DNA from: Diplonema japonicum
Taxonomy: Eukaryota > Euglenozoa > Diplonemea > Diplonemida > Diplonemidae
NCBI GenBank assembly: GCA_964019335.1
Contig: OZ025648.1
Coordinates: forward strand, 558,001 to 622,000
DNA length: 64,000 nucleotides
Direction of reading: 5' to 3'
Program-made: the position numbers and the translations under genes
Shown here: piece by piece, positions 53,376 to 62,879 of the stretch
Position numbering within the stretch: position 1 is the stretch's first letter
Layout of the letters: every line of letters starts with the position of its first letter
The notes under the pieces: generated by a model
The model's database searches: none
What the model was told of the DNA's origin: nothing
What the model saw: the letters and a program-made list of their open reading frames with translations, nothing else

Positions 53376-54860
53376 TTACTTCCTCCGCCTGTGTCTGTCG
53401 CTTGAGGCACTTGTGTAAGACCGACGCCTTCTGCGCTCTGGTGACACAACTTTTTCCTTACGCGCGTTGTTGCTACGTCTCTCGTTGTAAATACGTGTCG
53501 TCCTGTCGCAGTGCCCCCTCCCTGTGTTCTGCAATGCTGAATGCATGCGCCCTTCGAGGTCTCTGTTTGACACCATTCCCGTATCGCTTCTTAAAGATGT
53601 AAACTTACCACGCCCCTTGACCTTTTCCCCGTCTTGTTGCTCACTTACGATTTCCCTCCTTTGTTCCTTTTGCTCTCTGTCTTTCCCACCTGGCATCTTC
53701 TCTTGCCGTTCAGTCTTTCGATCATTCCTGTCCCTGTCCCTGTCTCTGTCCCTGTCCCTGTCTCTGTCCCTGTCCCTGTCTCTGTCCCTGCCCCGGTTCC
53801 TGTCTCTATCTCTGCGATCATCCCTGTCTCTTTCCCTGGCTCTGTCTCTTTCCCTGTCTCTGTCTTCTTTCCTCTCTCTTTCACGGTCCCTTGATCTGTC
53901 TCTCCTCCTTTCTTCCCTCCTTTTATCGTCGCGCTCCTTGTCCCTGTTTCTGTCTCGGTCTCTCTCTCGCCTGCCATCCCTATCCCTGCGATCATCTCTG
54001 GATCTATCTCTATTCCGATCTCTTTCTGATTCCCTGTCCCTGTCTCTGTCCCTGCCCCTGTCCTTGTCCCTGTCTCTGTCATTGTTTTTTTCTCTTCTAT
54101 CTTTGTCCCTGTTTCGGTCCTTGTCTCTATCTCTGTCCGTGGCTTTGTCTTTGTCTTTGCTTTTTGCTATTTCTCTTTCCTTCTCTTTTTCTTTTTCTCT
54201 GTGTCTCTCTGTGTCTCTATCTCTTGCACGATCTTTGTCGTCCCTGCTTCGTTCTCCACGGTCTTTGTCATTTTTGCTGCGCTTCTTCGTATCAGAAGGT
54301 GACGACGATCTAAGGGGTTTGTCGAGAATGCAGCCGCAGTCCGAGATCATAACAGTTTCAACAGGCCGGTCCTTGAGGGTCTTCACGTTTTCGATGGTGC
54401 TGAGGATTTTGAAACCGTTGGTGACTTCACCGAAGGCGACGTGCTTGCCGTCTAGGTGGGTGCAGTTCTCTTCGCAGGTGATGAAAAATTGAGAGCCGTT
54501 AGTGTTGGGGTCGCCTGTGTTGGCCATAGAGAGGATCCCCTTCGTGTGTTTCACAGCAAGGGACTCGTCGTTGAATCTGCCCCCGTAGATGCTCTCACCA
54601 CCTGTTCCGTTTGACTTAGAAAAGTCACCACCTTGAATTATAAACCCAGCTACTACTCTGTGGAAGATCGTGCCCTTGTAATGCAGAGGTACCTTAGTCG
54701 TACGCCCCAAGCCTGATTCCCCGGTGCATAGTTTCCTGAAGTTCTCAGCGGTTTTGGGAACAATGTCGTCGTAGAGCTCCATCACCATCCGTCCCAACTT
54801 TTCTTTCCCAATCGAGATGTCAAAGAACACCTTCGACCGCTTAGGCCTCGGTTTCGACAT
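53376..54860 (-). CDS. RS-domain cyclophilin (PPIG/CypRS-like)
   Basis: 494 aa, single exon. Cyclophilin domain at residues 9-180 with catalytic-site blocks [30 protein letters not shown] and [11 protein letters not shown]. It is followed by about 250 residues of Arg-Asp/Lys-Asp/Arg-Glu dipeptides (RDRD) and a basic Ser/Arg tail. Such nuclear cyclophilins associate with SR proteins and the spliceosome. The dipeptides come from CTGTCC/CTCTGT repeats at 53726-54150. The start follows AAGAAG directly. Confidence 0.88.
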   Translation of the reverse strand: MSKPRPKRSKVFFDISIGKEKLGRMVMELYDDIVPKTAENFRKLCTGESGLGRTTKVPLHYKGTIFHRVVAGFIIQGGDFSKSNGTGGESIYGGRFNDESLAVKHTKGILSMANTGDPNTNGSQFFITCEENCTHLDGKHVAFGEVTNGFKILSTIENVKTLKDRPVETVMISDCGCILDKPLRSSSPSDTKKRSKNDKDRGERSRDDKDRARDRDTERHREKEKEKEREIAKSKDKDKATDRDRDKDRNRDKDRREKNNDRDRDKDRGRDRDRDRESERDRNRDRSRDDRRDRDGRRERDRDRNRDKERDDKRREERRRDRSRDRERERKEDRDRERDRARERDRDDRRDRDRNRGRDRDRDRDRDRDRDRDRDRDRNDRKTERQEKMPGGKDREQKEQRREIVSEQQDGEKVKGRGKFTSLRSDTGMVSNRDLEGRMHSALQNTGRGHCDRTTRIYNERRSNNARKEKVVSPERRRRRSYTSASSDRHRRRK

Positions 54861-55117
54861 CTTCTTGCAGGCGCGCTCCTGATGACATTACAAGAAATAT
54901 ATCGTGTAAAAAAGGAAAATAAAAAAGGAGGCAAAAAAAAAAGAAGAAGAAGAAAAGAAAAAAAAAGAAGAAGAAAAAAAGAAACAGAAAAAGAAGTAAT
55001 ACTACATTGCTCTAAAAGAATAACCAACTCTTTACCTTGGTTTAGCTCCTGGGTGGGGGAAAGGGTTCTAACATGTAAAATTGTGCTCGCATCTCTATCG
55101 TGGTAGTGGCATCTAAC

Positions 55118-56122
55118 CTACCTACCTCTGGTGGGAGTTCTCGTGCGACGTGTTGGGGAGACTGTCTCCTTTTGTCCATAAGAAGGCGGGTGCTGCACAG
55201 TAGCAGTAGGTGCAGGGGTTGGTGCAGTGCCAAGTCTGATGTGGACTTGGAAGGGGTCAGGAATGTTTTCTCTCAGAAGGTCAACTTTAACAATGTCACC
55301 GGCGACACAGGTGGCCATCACCTCTTTAAGATCGGAGCGCGTTGTGACCTTTCTGTCATTCAAAGCGAGAATGCAGTCGCCGTTGAGAACGCCACCAGCT
55401 GCTGCTGGCCCATCAGGACGTACGGCAAAGACCCTCACGCCAGATGACGACAAAGGATCGGATGATGTGGGCACAGCATCTATAATCTCCAGACCAACCA
55501 TAGGTCGCCCTCCCCTGGGCTGTGCAGGCGTTGGAATGGACACTGCAGGTGTAGGTATATACGACCTCTCTTTTGCCACCTGGCCTGTCGCTTCGGGCTG
55601 GTAAATCTGGCTTGGTTGTCTGGGGGAAGCTTTCTCGTCTCCAAGAGGCACTAATACATCCTTAATATCTTCGATTAACGTGCTGAAAGCCGGCAGGCCG
55701 TGCAACAACTTCACTTGCGCGTGGCTATGCGGACCCTCGACTCCTGCTTGGTTAAGTGCCCTATCCAACTCGTCTTCGTCGATCTGCATCACAGCATACA
55801 GTTTGTCGATGCTTGCTTTGTTTTCAGCAAGTTTTTGCTCGAGATTCGTTGGCGGTGGCAACTGCACTTGACTGGGCACGCCTGGCCCCATGCACCCTTT
55901 GAGGTCGCTAATAGCAGATTCCATGTGGTGGAGTCTTGTCAAACACTGGCCGTGGCTCTGTATCAGGCTGCTCAGGACACTGACAACACCACCCCATGAC
56001 AATTGTGCTGGCTGCAACTGCAAGAATTCATCGAACAAACCGCCTTGTTTGTAGTATTCGTTGCTCCGGAGTGGTTCCATGTCACTGACAGGGCCGTACC
56101 CTGCGGAAGGCGATCGCGTCAT
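55118..56122 (-). CDS. C-terminal PDZ-domain protein
   Basis: 334 aa, single exon. N-terminal helical region about 25-150, Pro-rich linker, and a PDZ-like domain about 205-300 (VGLEIIDAVP; VRVFAVRPDGPAAAGGVLNG with the carboxylate-loop-like region; DCILALNDRKV). Basic Thr/Arg-rich tail (SPTRRTRTPTRGR). No wider family recognised; a scaffold role is inferred only from the PDZ fold. AAG precedes the ATG by 3 nt. Confidence 0.6.
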   Translation of the reverse strand: MTRSPSAGYGPVSDMEPLRSNEYYKQGGLFDEFLQLQPAQLSWGGVVSVLSSLIQSHGQCLTRLHHMESAISDLKGCMGPGVPSQVQLPPPTNLEQKLAENKASIDKLYAVMQIDEDELDRALNQAGVEGPHSHAQVKLLHGLPAFSTLIEDIKDVLVPLGDEKASPRQPSQIYQPEATGQVAKERSYIPTPAVSIPTPAQPRGGRPMVGLEIIDAVPTSSDPLSSSGVRVFAVRPDGPAAAGGVLNGDCILALNDRKVTTRSDLKEVMATCVAGDIVKVDLLRENIPDPFQVHIRLGTAPTPAPTATVQHPPSYGQKETVSPTRRTRTPTRGR

Positions 56123-56750
56123 ATTCTTGTATTTTAATTACTGCTATGTCACTATGTTGGTTGTTGCTACGATTGTTGCGGGTTTTGGAAGAGTCAGCCT
56201 GCTCGCGGTCCTTGGGACCAAATGCAATCAGCCAAGTGGCGCCCCAGGAAAAGAAATGGAAGGCCTCGAGTAAGCTCGGTGCTTTTGAGCAAAAGACAAA
56301 ATAGGCTTTGGAGAAGTGAAGAAGGCCGTTAATATTGTAAGTTATTTGCCCAGATCCGTAAAGCGGCCCTCCTGGGAACTCCTTTGTTTACTCTGAAAGG
56401 TTCCCAGGGGTTTCACAGGGAAAAATCAAAAAAAAAAAAAGTTCAAAGGTTCACTGATAATTTTTTTCCTTAGAGATCGAGAAAATCCATATGGCAGTCA
56501 TCGGTCGTTTTTAAATCCTTTCCAGCCAAGAAAAAGCAATTGGAAATTTTATTAGGGCCATTGGAATACATTGGCCGGCGAACAGCTCTATTGTTCACAT
56601 TAACATTTATGATAATACCCGTCGCAAAATCTCGAATCCGCGTAGGAGAATTTTTTAATTTCCCCTCCTTTGTTGCAAGTTGGAAAAAGTACAGGCAAGG
56701 GAGCCAGACCATCCCTTGTTGGGACTGCTGTCCAGTAACTTGTGTTCTAT
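56123..56750. other. Intergenic spacer
   Basis: Balanced composition. A hairpin CCTGGGAAC (56371) / GTTCCCAGG (56400) is present. An 80-codon minus-strand frame at 56470-56712 shows no recognisable features. Nothing else supported. Confidence 0.5.
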
Positions 56751-57284
56751 TTACTCTGCATCTTCTTCATCCTCATCCTCATCTTCGTCTGCCATGCCTC
56801 GCTTCAGTAGATCTCTAAATCTATTGTGATATGTTGTTTTTTCACAATGTACATACTTCACTCCCTCATCTGCATAAACTGCCTTCCTCTTTAGTTTGAA
56901 CTCAGCATCGTGCTCCTCTTGGGAAGTCTTTCTCGGTGGAGTCGATTCCCCATCATTTTGTGTGGCAACTGACTGCAGTTTTGTTTCCAGGATAACAAGG
57001 CGTGCGTTCATCCGTTGCTCTGGGTCTTGTTCGTCACCCTCTTGCTCAATCTCCCTTTTTTCATCTTCAGCCAGTTCTTCATCGTCTTCTATCCTGTAAT
57101 CAACAAAAGGCGTGTCCGGCTCGTCTATTTTCATTTTTGGGTTTGCTTCCATGTAATCTGCGTTGTCTTTCAGATTCTTCTCATCCCACTTCATCTTCCT
57201 TTTTTGTCCTTGTTCGTGGTCGGCACCATCCTTTTTATCCGTCACAGCGAAGCTGGGCTTCTTCAGGATAGGTTTCACATCCAT
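56751..57284 (-). CDS. PPP1R2: Protein phosphatase inhibitor 2 (IPP-2) family
   Basis: 177 aa from ATG 57284. The three PP1-contact blocks of inhibitor-2 occur in order: KPILKK (KGILK-type) at the N-terminus, KMKWDEKNL, and MKIDEPDTPFVDY, where vertebrates have MKIDEPSTPY. A later KLKRKAVYADEG matches the MKRKLHYNEG helix that lies over the PP1 active site. Acidic tail (DEDEDEDEED). It binds and restrains PP1. GCAG precedes the ATG by 6 nt, and the gene begins only 51 nt after the MFS stop. Confidence 0.85.
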   Translation of the reverse strand: MDVKPILKKPSFAVTDKKDGADHEQGQKRKMKWDEKNLKDNADYMEANPKMKIDEPDTPFVDYRIEDDEELAEDEKREIEQEGDEQDPEQRMNARLVILETKLQSVATQNDGESTPPRKTSQEEHDAEFKLKRKAVYADEGVKYVHCEKTTYHNRFRDLLKRGMADEDEDEDEEDAE

Positions 57285-57335
57285 GTTGTCCTGCAGGTAA
57301 TGGAATAGGTATAATCTTGACAAATACAACTCTTT

Positions 57336-58670
57336 TCACAGTGCTTTCCGGAGGAGGGAATACGAGCGGAATAGAAGAATGGCCGACGACAGGGCGCATC
57401 CGGCTATACCAAGTGCAGCACCCGAAGTAGCCAAGTCACTCATGAAACCTAGAACGAGGGGTGCAATGAGGAGAGTAAGATCGCCTGATTGGCGTTGGAG
57501 GGACAAGGATTGTCCGCGTTTTTCTTCAGGTGCGTGATCAATAGAGAGGACAGAGAGGACTGCAGTCAACGTTGCCTCACCCACCTCCCATATAAGGAGG
57601 CCCGTGAAAAACTGCCAATAGGTTTGCGCCACACACAGAATCACACACCCAAGGCCATTAAGTACCGTACCTACTAGCATGACAGGCAGCCTCCCGAATT
57701 TATCCGAAGCCCATCCTGCAACAACTATACCAACCAGCCCTATACCTGATGCTGCCGAGTACATGAGGCCCAATTGAATTGGATCAGCACCCCATACATA
57801 TACGGCATGCAGTGGCAGCAATGTTAAGTACGACGCCCACCCAATGTGCAACGCCACGTTTGCTATTACGAGCGCACGCTGTTCCTTGGCTTTCCACAGC
57901 TGTTTCCATTCAGCCAAAGCTGATGTTTTATCTTCGGATTGTTTTGCTTTTACTTTCAACGTCTCCGGGAGTGTGTAAAAGGCAGCCGTTGTGAGAAGTG
58001 TCACGGCTGAAAAGGCATAGAATGGGCCTTTGGTACCTAAGAAGCCTGCCAGAAGGCCACCAATCGAAGGACCCATTACATAAGAAATCGAAGAAATTCC
58101 ACCGATCACTCCCACTAGTATCCCTCTGTGTTGTGGGTATGGTGCAGCAATATCGGCCATGTAAGCTGATGTGCCGCCAGCTGATGCAGCTGCACCGATG
58201 CCTAACGTGAGTCTAGCAGCAAATAGAGTTGCGATGTTTGGAGCCACAGCAGTGAAGAGAATTCCAGCAGCAGTTAAAATCTGACCCCAAATCAGCAGCG
58301 GACGGCGCCCTCTCGTGTCTGCGTACTTCCCAACAGGCATGTTTGAAACCACTTTCCCAAGAGCAGCAGCACTGATGATAGCACCTACGCCTGTGGCACC
58401 CAGTTCAAATTCTTCTGCAATGGAAGGGAGAAACGGTACAACCATTCCAATACCGGCTGATTCGATTCCTTCGCACACAGCGATAACGCCAAAACCCCAT
58501 CTTGTCGTCTTTCCACACGCCTTCCACGCATCTCTGATACCTTTAAATGATACTTTTTCATCATTTTTCACTTCTTTTTTGACTTGACTTTGCCATCGAG
58601 TTTGTTGCAAGTGTTTTGTGTGGATCTTCGCCCCACCCCTGCACAAACTCCATGCTGGTTTCCTCCACAT
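57336..58670 (-). CDS. Major facilitator superfamily transporter
   Basis: 444 aa, single exon. An N-terminal basic extension of about 55 residues with few acidic residues (WRKPAWSLCRGGAKIHTKHL) could be an organelle presequence. About twelve helices follow. MFS signatures are GKYADTRGRRP between helices 2 and 3 and WASDKFGRLPVM between 8 and 9; YVMGPSIGGLLAGF lies in helix 5. It resembles bacterial-type drug/metabolite exporters (TetA/DHA1-like). The upstream tRNA-Tyr leaves only 18 nt (TTTTTAACC...ACAGG) before the ATG. Confidence 0.85.
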   Translation of the reverse strand: MWRKPAWSLCRGGAKIHTKHLQQTRWQSQVKKEVKNDEKVSFKGIRDAWKACGKTTRWGFGVIAVCEGIESAGIGMVVPFLPSIAEEFELGATGVGAIISAAALGKVVSNMPVGKYADTRGRRPLLIWGQILTAAGILFTAVAPNIATLFAARLTLGIGAAASAGGTSAYMADIAAPYPQHRGILVGVIGGISSISYVMGPSIGGLLAGFLGTKGPFYAFSAVTLLTTAAFYTLPETLKVKAKQSEDKTSALAEWKQLWKAKEQRALVIANVALHIGWASYLTLLPLHAVYVWGADPIQLGLMYSAASGIGLVGIVVAGWASDKFGRLPVMLVGTVLNGLGCVILCVAQTYWQFFTGLLIWEVGEATLTAVLSVLSIDHAPEEKRGQSLSLQRQSGDLTLLIAPLVLGFMSDLATSGAALGIAGCALSSAILLFRSYSLLRKAL

Positions 58671-58688
58671 CCTGTAAAAGGTTAAAAA

Positions 58689-58771
58689 TCCTCTCGGCCG
58701 GAATCGAACCAGCGGCCGCGCGATGGCTACTATTCTACAGTCGCGCGCTCTACCAATTGAGCTACGAGAGG
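58689..58771 (-). tRNA. tRNA-Tyr (GTA) with intron
   Basis: 83 nt. CCTCTCG/CGAGAGG acceptor, TAGCTCAATTGG D-arm, anticodon loop CTGTAGA, an intron of about 10 nt next to the anticodon, then the TCGCG stem strand and T-arm GCTGGTTCGATTCCGGC. Introns at this site are usual in eukaryotic tRNA-Tyr. The first seven nucleotides belong to the LINE target-site duplication. Confidence 0.95.
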
Positions 58772-58780
58772 CTTACATTT
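58765..58780. repeat. 16-bp LINE target-site duplication, tRNA-side copy
   Basis: CGAGAGGCTTACATTT, identical to 60175-60190; it overlaps tRNA-Tyr nucleotides 1-7. Confidence 0.88.
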
Positions 58781-59040
58781 TTTTGCAATAATAACCACTG
58801 GGGGAAACTGGGTGTGGGGTGTGTCCAGTCTTTTGTCTGGAGTAACCGAGAGGGCCACCACATGGGCTGAACCTTCCCTTTGGTGCTCCGTTCCCCCTTC
58901 CTGGGACAGCCACCTGGCTGATTACATTCGGGGCGGTCCCCTCGAGGCTGAACGCAGGGGCGTTCTCTTTGCGCCCTGCGCCCTCCCGGCCTTCCCTGTG
59001 GCTGCCTCCCGGGAGGTTGTTTCTTGGCCCATTTGCGTGT

Positions 59041-59073
<33 letters not shown>

Positions 59074-60174
59074 GGGGACAAAGGGGTAGGGGGGGGGGTC
59101 TATAATGGGCTCACGATCACCCTTGTGCTGCGTCGGCCGGGGGGAAGATCCCACACTCAGACCATGATAAGAGCCCGGAGGCCTCGATGAAGGCGCAGAC
59201 CTCGGCGGAGTGCTTGGAAAGCAGCGCGCGGAGCGGCAGCCCAGTGTCGTAGAAGGACTTAGCTGTGGGAGCCAGAGAATGACAGCCCCTCAGCAGGTCA
59301 TCAGCGTCGAGCGGTGATTGAACGTTGCAGGCGGGGCAGGTGAGGTGATGACTCCCCTCAGCCCTCAGGGGTCCCTTGAGCTGGAGGTACCCCCTCATCA
59401 AAGGCGTGTGTCCGGTCCGGAGCCGAATGATCAGGACCTCATCCCTCCTACTGAGTGGTGAGAGAGAGAGACATTCGCCACCGGTGACGAGGCGGTGGTG
59501 GCCGGGGGAGTCGCTGTTGTATCTCGCACGCGACCTTCCTCTCAGCCACGCTTTTATGGCCGCCTTGCTGGAGCGGTAGCTAACCCCGCAAGGCGACTTC
59601 GACAGCCCGTCCCTGGCCGCTCCGTCGGCGAGCTCGTTCCCCGTCACACCGCAGTGGGAGGGGATGTACCAGAAGTGCACATCACCAGAGCGTTTGGCCC
59701 TGAGCCAGGAAGCGGCATCCCAGATCCGTCTGTCCGTGGACTCCCTCTGCTGTCCGGGGCCTCCAGCGAGCCTCCGCAGCATCGTCTGTGAGTCGGTCAG
59801 CAAGTAGAGAGGGCGGCCCCTCAGGTTCACGACCGTTTTGTACACCTCCGCAGCCTCCTTCAACCCCATCAGGATAGCGGTGCCCTCGGCGCACATGGGT
59901 GTGGAGACCATGCCGGCCCCGTGAGAGGTGGTAAGGGTGAGGTCCATGTCGGGGACTCTGAGGGCAACCCAGCTCCCCCTCTCCCCCTTATCACCGAGCC
60001 GTCCGTGTACACTACCAGAGCGCCGCTTGGGATCTCGTCCAGCTTTTCCGCAGCCGCTGCCGCCCTCACATCGTCGGGGAGTGTCCTCCTGGTGTCGGTG
60101 GCGTAGGGATCGACGTGGATGCCTTCCGCCCAGGGGGGGGGGGGGGGGGGGGGGGGCTCTCGTATCAGGCCCTT
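58781..60174 (-). mobile_element. 5'-truncated non-LTR retrotransposon (RNase H end)
   Basis: 1394 bp bounded by a 16-bp duplication, GC-rich compared with its surroundings. The minus strand codes for an RNase H domain: YTDGSV, AEGTAILMGL, LLTDSQTM, YIPSHCGVTGNELADGAARDG, which hold the Asp-Glu-Asp-Asp catalytic set. A downstream region with CPAC ... H resembles the tails of I/ingi-type LINEs. The reverse transcriptase part is absent. A one-base loss in a G-run near 59980 splits the RNase H frame. The minus-strand 3' end (TTATTATTGCAAAA) abuts the tRNA. Confidence 0.82.
59117..60150 (-). pseudogene. LINE RNase H coding remnant
   Basis: The frame from about 60150 (WAEGIHVDPYATD ... GALVVYTDGSVIRGRGG) shifts by one base at a G-run near 59980 and continues as WVALRVPDMDLTL through the rest of RNase H to a stop at 59117. 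The shift may be real decay or a homopolymer sequencing error. No upstream RT. Confidence 0.75.
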
Positions 60175-60190
60175 CGAGAGGCTTACATTT
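60175..60190. repeat. 16-bp LINE target-site duplication, distal copy
   Basis: Identical to 58765-58780; it carries a stray copy of the first seven tRNA-Tyr nucleotides. Confidence 0.88.
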
Positions 60191-60480
60191 CGTTCACTAC
60201 CAGGTGGGAGGATCGAAGGGGAGTAGAGAAAACAATTCAAGGGAAAGGGGAAAGGGACATCACTTCAAACCAAGAAGAGTGTTTGAAAAGTGATTTGTGA
60301 AAAGCAATCTCTGTTACTGAGCCATTGGTCGAGGGGTCCTGGTCCGCTGCTCCCTGTAGTTCATTACTTGGACCCCCTCACCACGCTCTTTTCATAATAA
60401 AATAAAACCGATCCCACCCACCAGGCAGCACCTGGGTTTCGAGGCATTAGCCGCCTCCTGAAACAAGAGACGACCTCCCA
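60191..60480 (-). mobile_element. Second SINE-like copy, next to LINE
   Basis: Shares ordered blocks with 44134-44418: CACTACCAGGTGGGAGG, then ATCTCTGTTACTGAGCCAT, then GGCAGCACCTGGGTTTCGAGGC. The order and spacing are the same and the orientation relative to the tRNA is the same. Its 5' boundary and second duplication copy are not seen. Confidence 0.55.
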
Positions 60481-60493
60481 GATTTTAAGAACC

Positions 60494-60548
60494 TTGGTGG
60501 AGTTTCAATTGTGAATAAATTAACCAGCTGACTGTGAAACTCCACCGT
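60494..60548. repeat. Inverted repeat
   Basis: GGTGGAGTTTCA (60496) and TGAAACTCCACC (60535) form a perfect 12-bp stem enclosing 27 nt. Confidence 0.6.
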
Positions 60549-60639
60549 CTGCTGGACTTGTTGGGCTTTCGGGAGCCAAAATTCAATTCATTTAAGAACT
60601 CGAGTTAAATAATGACTCATTATTTGTTGGCAATAAATA

Positions 60640-61040
60640 GCTATTTTTTTCCCAAGATAAAAGACTTCAAATCAAGCTCGATCGTGTACACCAAAACTTG
60701 ACCTTTCTGCCTTTTTTCTTTTTCTTTTTTTTTTTTGAAAGGTGAGTGAAAAGTTCGAATTAGGTGCAGCCCCAGCTCTATGGCCCTTTGCTCGCACCTG
60801 TAGGATGACGTATAGGATCCACCGCTGACCCCATACGAAGCTTTTCTCTCCCCTCGCAACAGGGGGCGGCTTGACGGTCGGGTGGTCCGCGTCACGGAGG
60901 CAGCTGAAATGGATGAAGAAGCGAAGAAATAGATAAAAAGGGGTGGGAAAGAATAAATACTGCATACGAAAACAGAGAGTCGAGTAAAAAAGGGAAAAGG
61001 TGACTGACATCCTCAAGAGGAGCCTCCCACGTACCAGGAA
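60640..61040. other. Spacer without recognised gene
   Basis: Balanced to A/T-rich sequence; no domain, RNA or repeat recognised beyond ATTATTTAAC-like words at 60605-60650. Confidence 0.5.
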
Positions 61041-62209
61041 TTAAGCAGAGGTTGCTTCCATGGCCCGTATCAGTCTATCGCCAGAAAGAATAATGAAAAT
61101 AACATAACAAAGAGAAGGGGGGAAGAAACGGAAAAAGACGGCTTGGTCATCAGAGAATGTTGACCCAAATGCGCAGACAAGGCGCCCCCCAAGGAGCCAC
61201 GTCCTGGACTTCGGGGGCGGGCTGTCGACGACGATGAAGAAGACGAGTTGCCTCGTGCCCTGGAACATCGTCTGCATGCGCCGCAGGACGGAGGATGGTT
61301 TCCACCCGATGTGGTCCAGGGTCTACGTCGTCCGCATCATGCAGCCATCCCCGGACCGGCGCAGGACGGCGTGGACGTGTGCCGCTTGCAGGCGCAGTCC
61401 CACCTCGTGGGTCCAGTGCCTCGCCCGCGGTTCCTCCTCACTGAACTTCCTCGGGCGGAAGATCGCACGATCCTCCACCACCGCGCCCTGAGCCTCGACG
61501 AGCTCCAGGACCCTGGCCTTCGCCTCCTTCAGGCTGTCTGCACTGACACAGACGTAGACGACCTGCTGTCGAAGGTAGAGGGCGGGGTGTAGGTGGGGGG
61601 GTCCAGCCCGAACGTGGAGACGTGGACCCTCTTGTTCACTGCGCGCGACCCAGAGACCATGACGACCTCGCTGGGGGTGGTGGCGCCGGGGATCTCTGTC
61701 ATGAGGACAAAGGTGAGGGATGCCGTAGGCATCGCGGAGTACACGACCCCCATTCCGGAGGGATCGTCGAGCGCAATGACGGCGCAGGATGCCTCCGTTG
61801 GGGGGGGCACGTTGGTGTAGACCGGGGCGTCCCATGTGTCTGGGACCAGGTCCCATCGCGGGGCTGTTGCAGGGGCAGGGGCAGGGTCGTCCGCCTCCAT
61901 CTCCTCAGGGCCAGAGCCAGTGTCTGAGTCCGAGCTGAGGAGGAGCGTGCCTAGGTCTGTCGCGACTGTTTCGTCCTCGACCTTCTGGGCAGCTGCCTCC
62001 TTGGCGGCCACCATCCTCAAGGCTTCATCCTTCTCAGCGGCGGCGGCTGCGGCCTGCCTCTCCGTTTCCCTCTCGGCGGCGGCGGCGGCTTTCTTCCTCT
62101 TCTCGGCGGCGGCGGCAGCGGCTTTCTTCTTCTCGGCGGCGGCGGCGGCTGTAGCCTCCATCTCCTCGGCAGCCTTCATCGCGGCCGCAGCACGCGCTTT
62201 CTCGGCCAC
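61041..62209 (-). pseudogene. Broken Ala-rich ORF, possibly of mobile-element origin
   Basis: An open frame beginning after CCAATTATAG (a possible splice acceptor near 62215) encodes an Ala/Glu/Lys coiled segment (AAAAAEKKKAAAAAAEKRKK). An acidic Pro-rich linker and a globular part follow (YTNVPPPTEASCAVIALDDP). The frame breaks by one base at a C-run near 61600; in the next frame QQVVYVCVSADSLKEAKARV continues. A TAG then interrupts at about 61350, with TLDHIGWKPSSVLRRMQTMF still open beyond. High GC like the LINE. It may be LINE ORF1 remains or a host gene with errors. No ATG start seen. Confidence 0.5.
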
Positions 62210-62592
62210 AACCTATAATTGGCATCTAAGCACACAACAAGAAAGAAAAAGGGAAATAAAACGTGAGAGTGGTTGCAAGGGGAAGAAGGAAGGAACTTCT
62301 TTTTTTTTTTTTTTTTTGTTGGGGAAAACAAACAAGCACAACTAATAATTCCTACAACTTTTCTCAACCAAGTACGGTGGCCATAATCATAATTTTCTAA
62401 AAACAGAAACACTTGTTCTCGAAAGAATGTTAGCAGTAAAATTGGGGAACAGTAGTTATTATTTATTCCCAGAATAAGTAAAAAATAATGGTTCTTCAAA
62501 AAATACAAAATTTCCATATTTCGTTGTTCTGGTAAAAGGCAAGGGGCAAAAAAAACGGGGGAAAAAAAAGAATTTTAGCTCTTTATTAAGAA

Positions 62593-62723
62593 AATAAGAT
62601 AGTATTATTTCACGCGTGGTGGCAGGGGGTTTAACGAGTAGGGATCTTAGTTCACTCGCTGCGTTCATGAAGTAAAAAGCTACGAGTTAAACCTGCCACC
62701 ACAAGTGGAATAATGCTCTTATT
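62593..62723. mobile_element. Foldback/MITE-like palindrome
   Basis: 131 bp. The left arm (62593-62641, AATAAGATAGTATTATTTCA ... GTGGTGGCAGG ... TTTAACGAGTAG) is matched by the inverted right arm (62680-62723) at about 85% identity over 44-49 bp, with 38 nt between. No coding capacity. Confidence 0.6.
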
Positions 62724-62749
62724 TTCACTAATACGTTGTTTTATTTAAG

Positions 62750-62877
62750 AGCCGGGTTTGAAAGGGTGGGTTTTCACTCCTGGGCCTAATTCAAGGTAAA
62801 CTGGGGGTGAAAATAAAGCTGGGAGTGACATAAAGTAAAATCTTAGTTTCACTCCCACCCTTGAAAACCCGGCTCGA
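62750..62877. mobile_element. Second foldback/MITE-like palindrome
   Basis: AGCCGGGTTTGAAAGGGTGGG at the left end is answered by CCCACCCTTGAAAACCCGGCT at the right, about 20 bp with one or two differences. Inner CACTCC/GGAGTG words add pairing. Confidence 0.55.
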
Positions 62878-62879
62878 GT

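Noticed and set aside
53524-54492. Plus-strand 322-codon Leu/Ser-rich frame
   Set aside because: Mirror of the RS/RD repeats of the cyclophilin gene.
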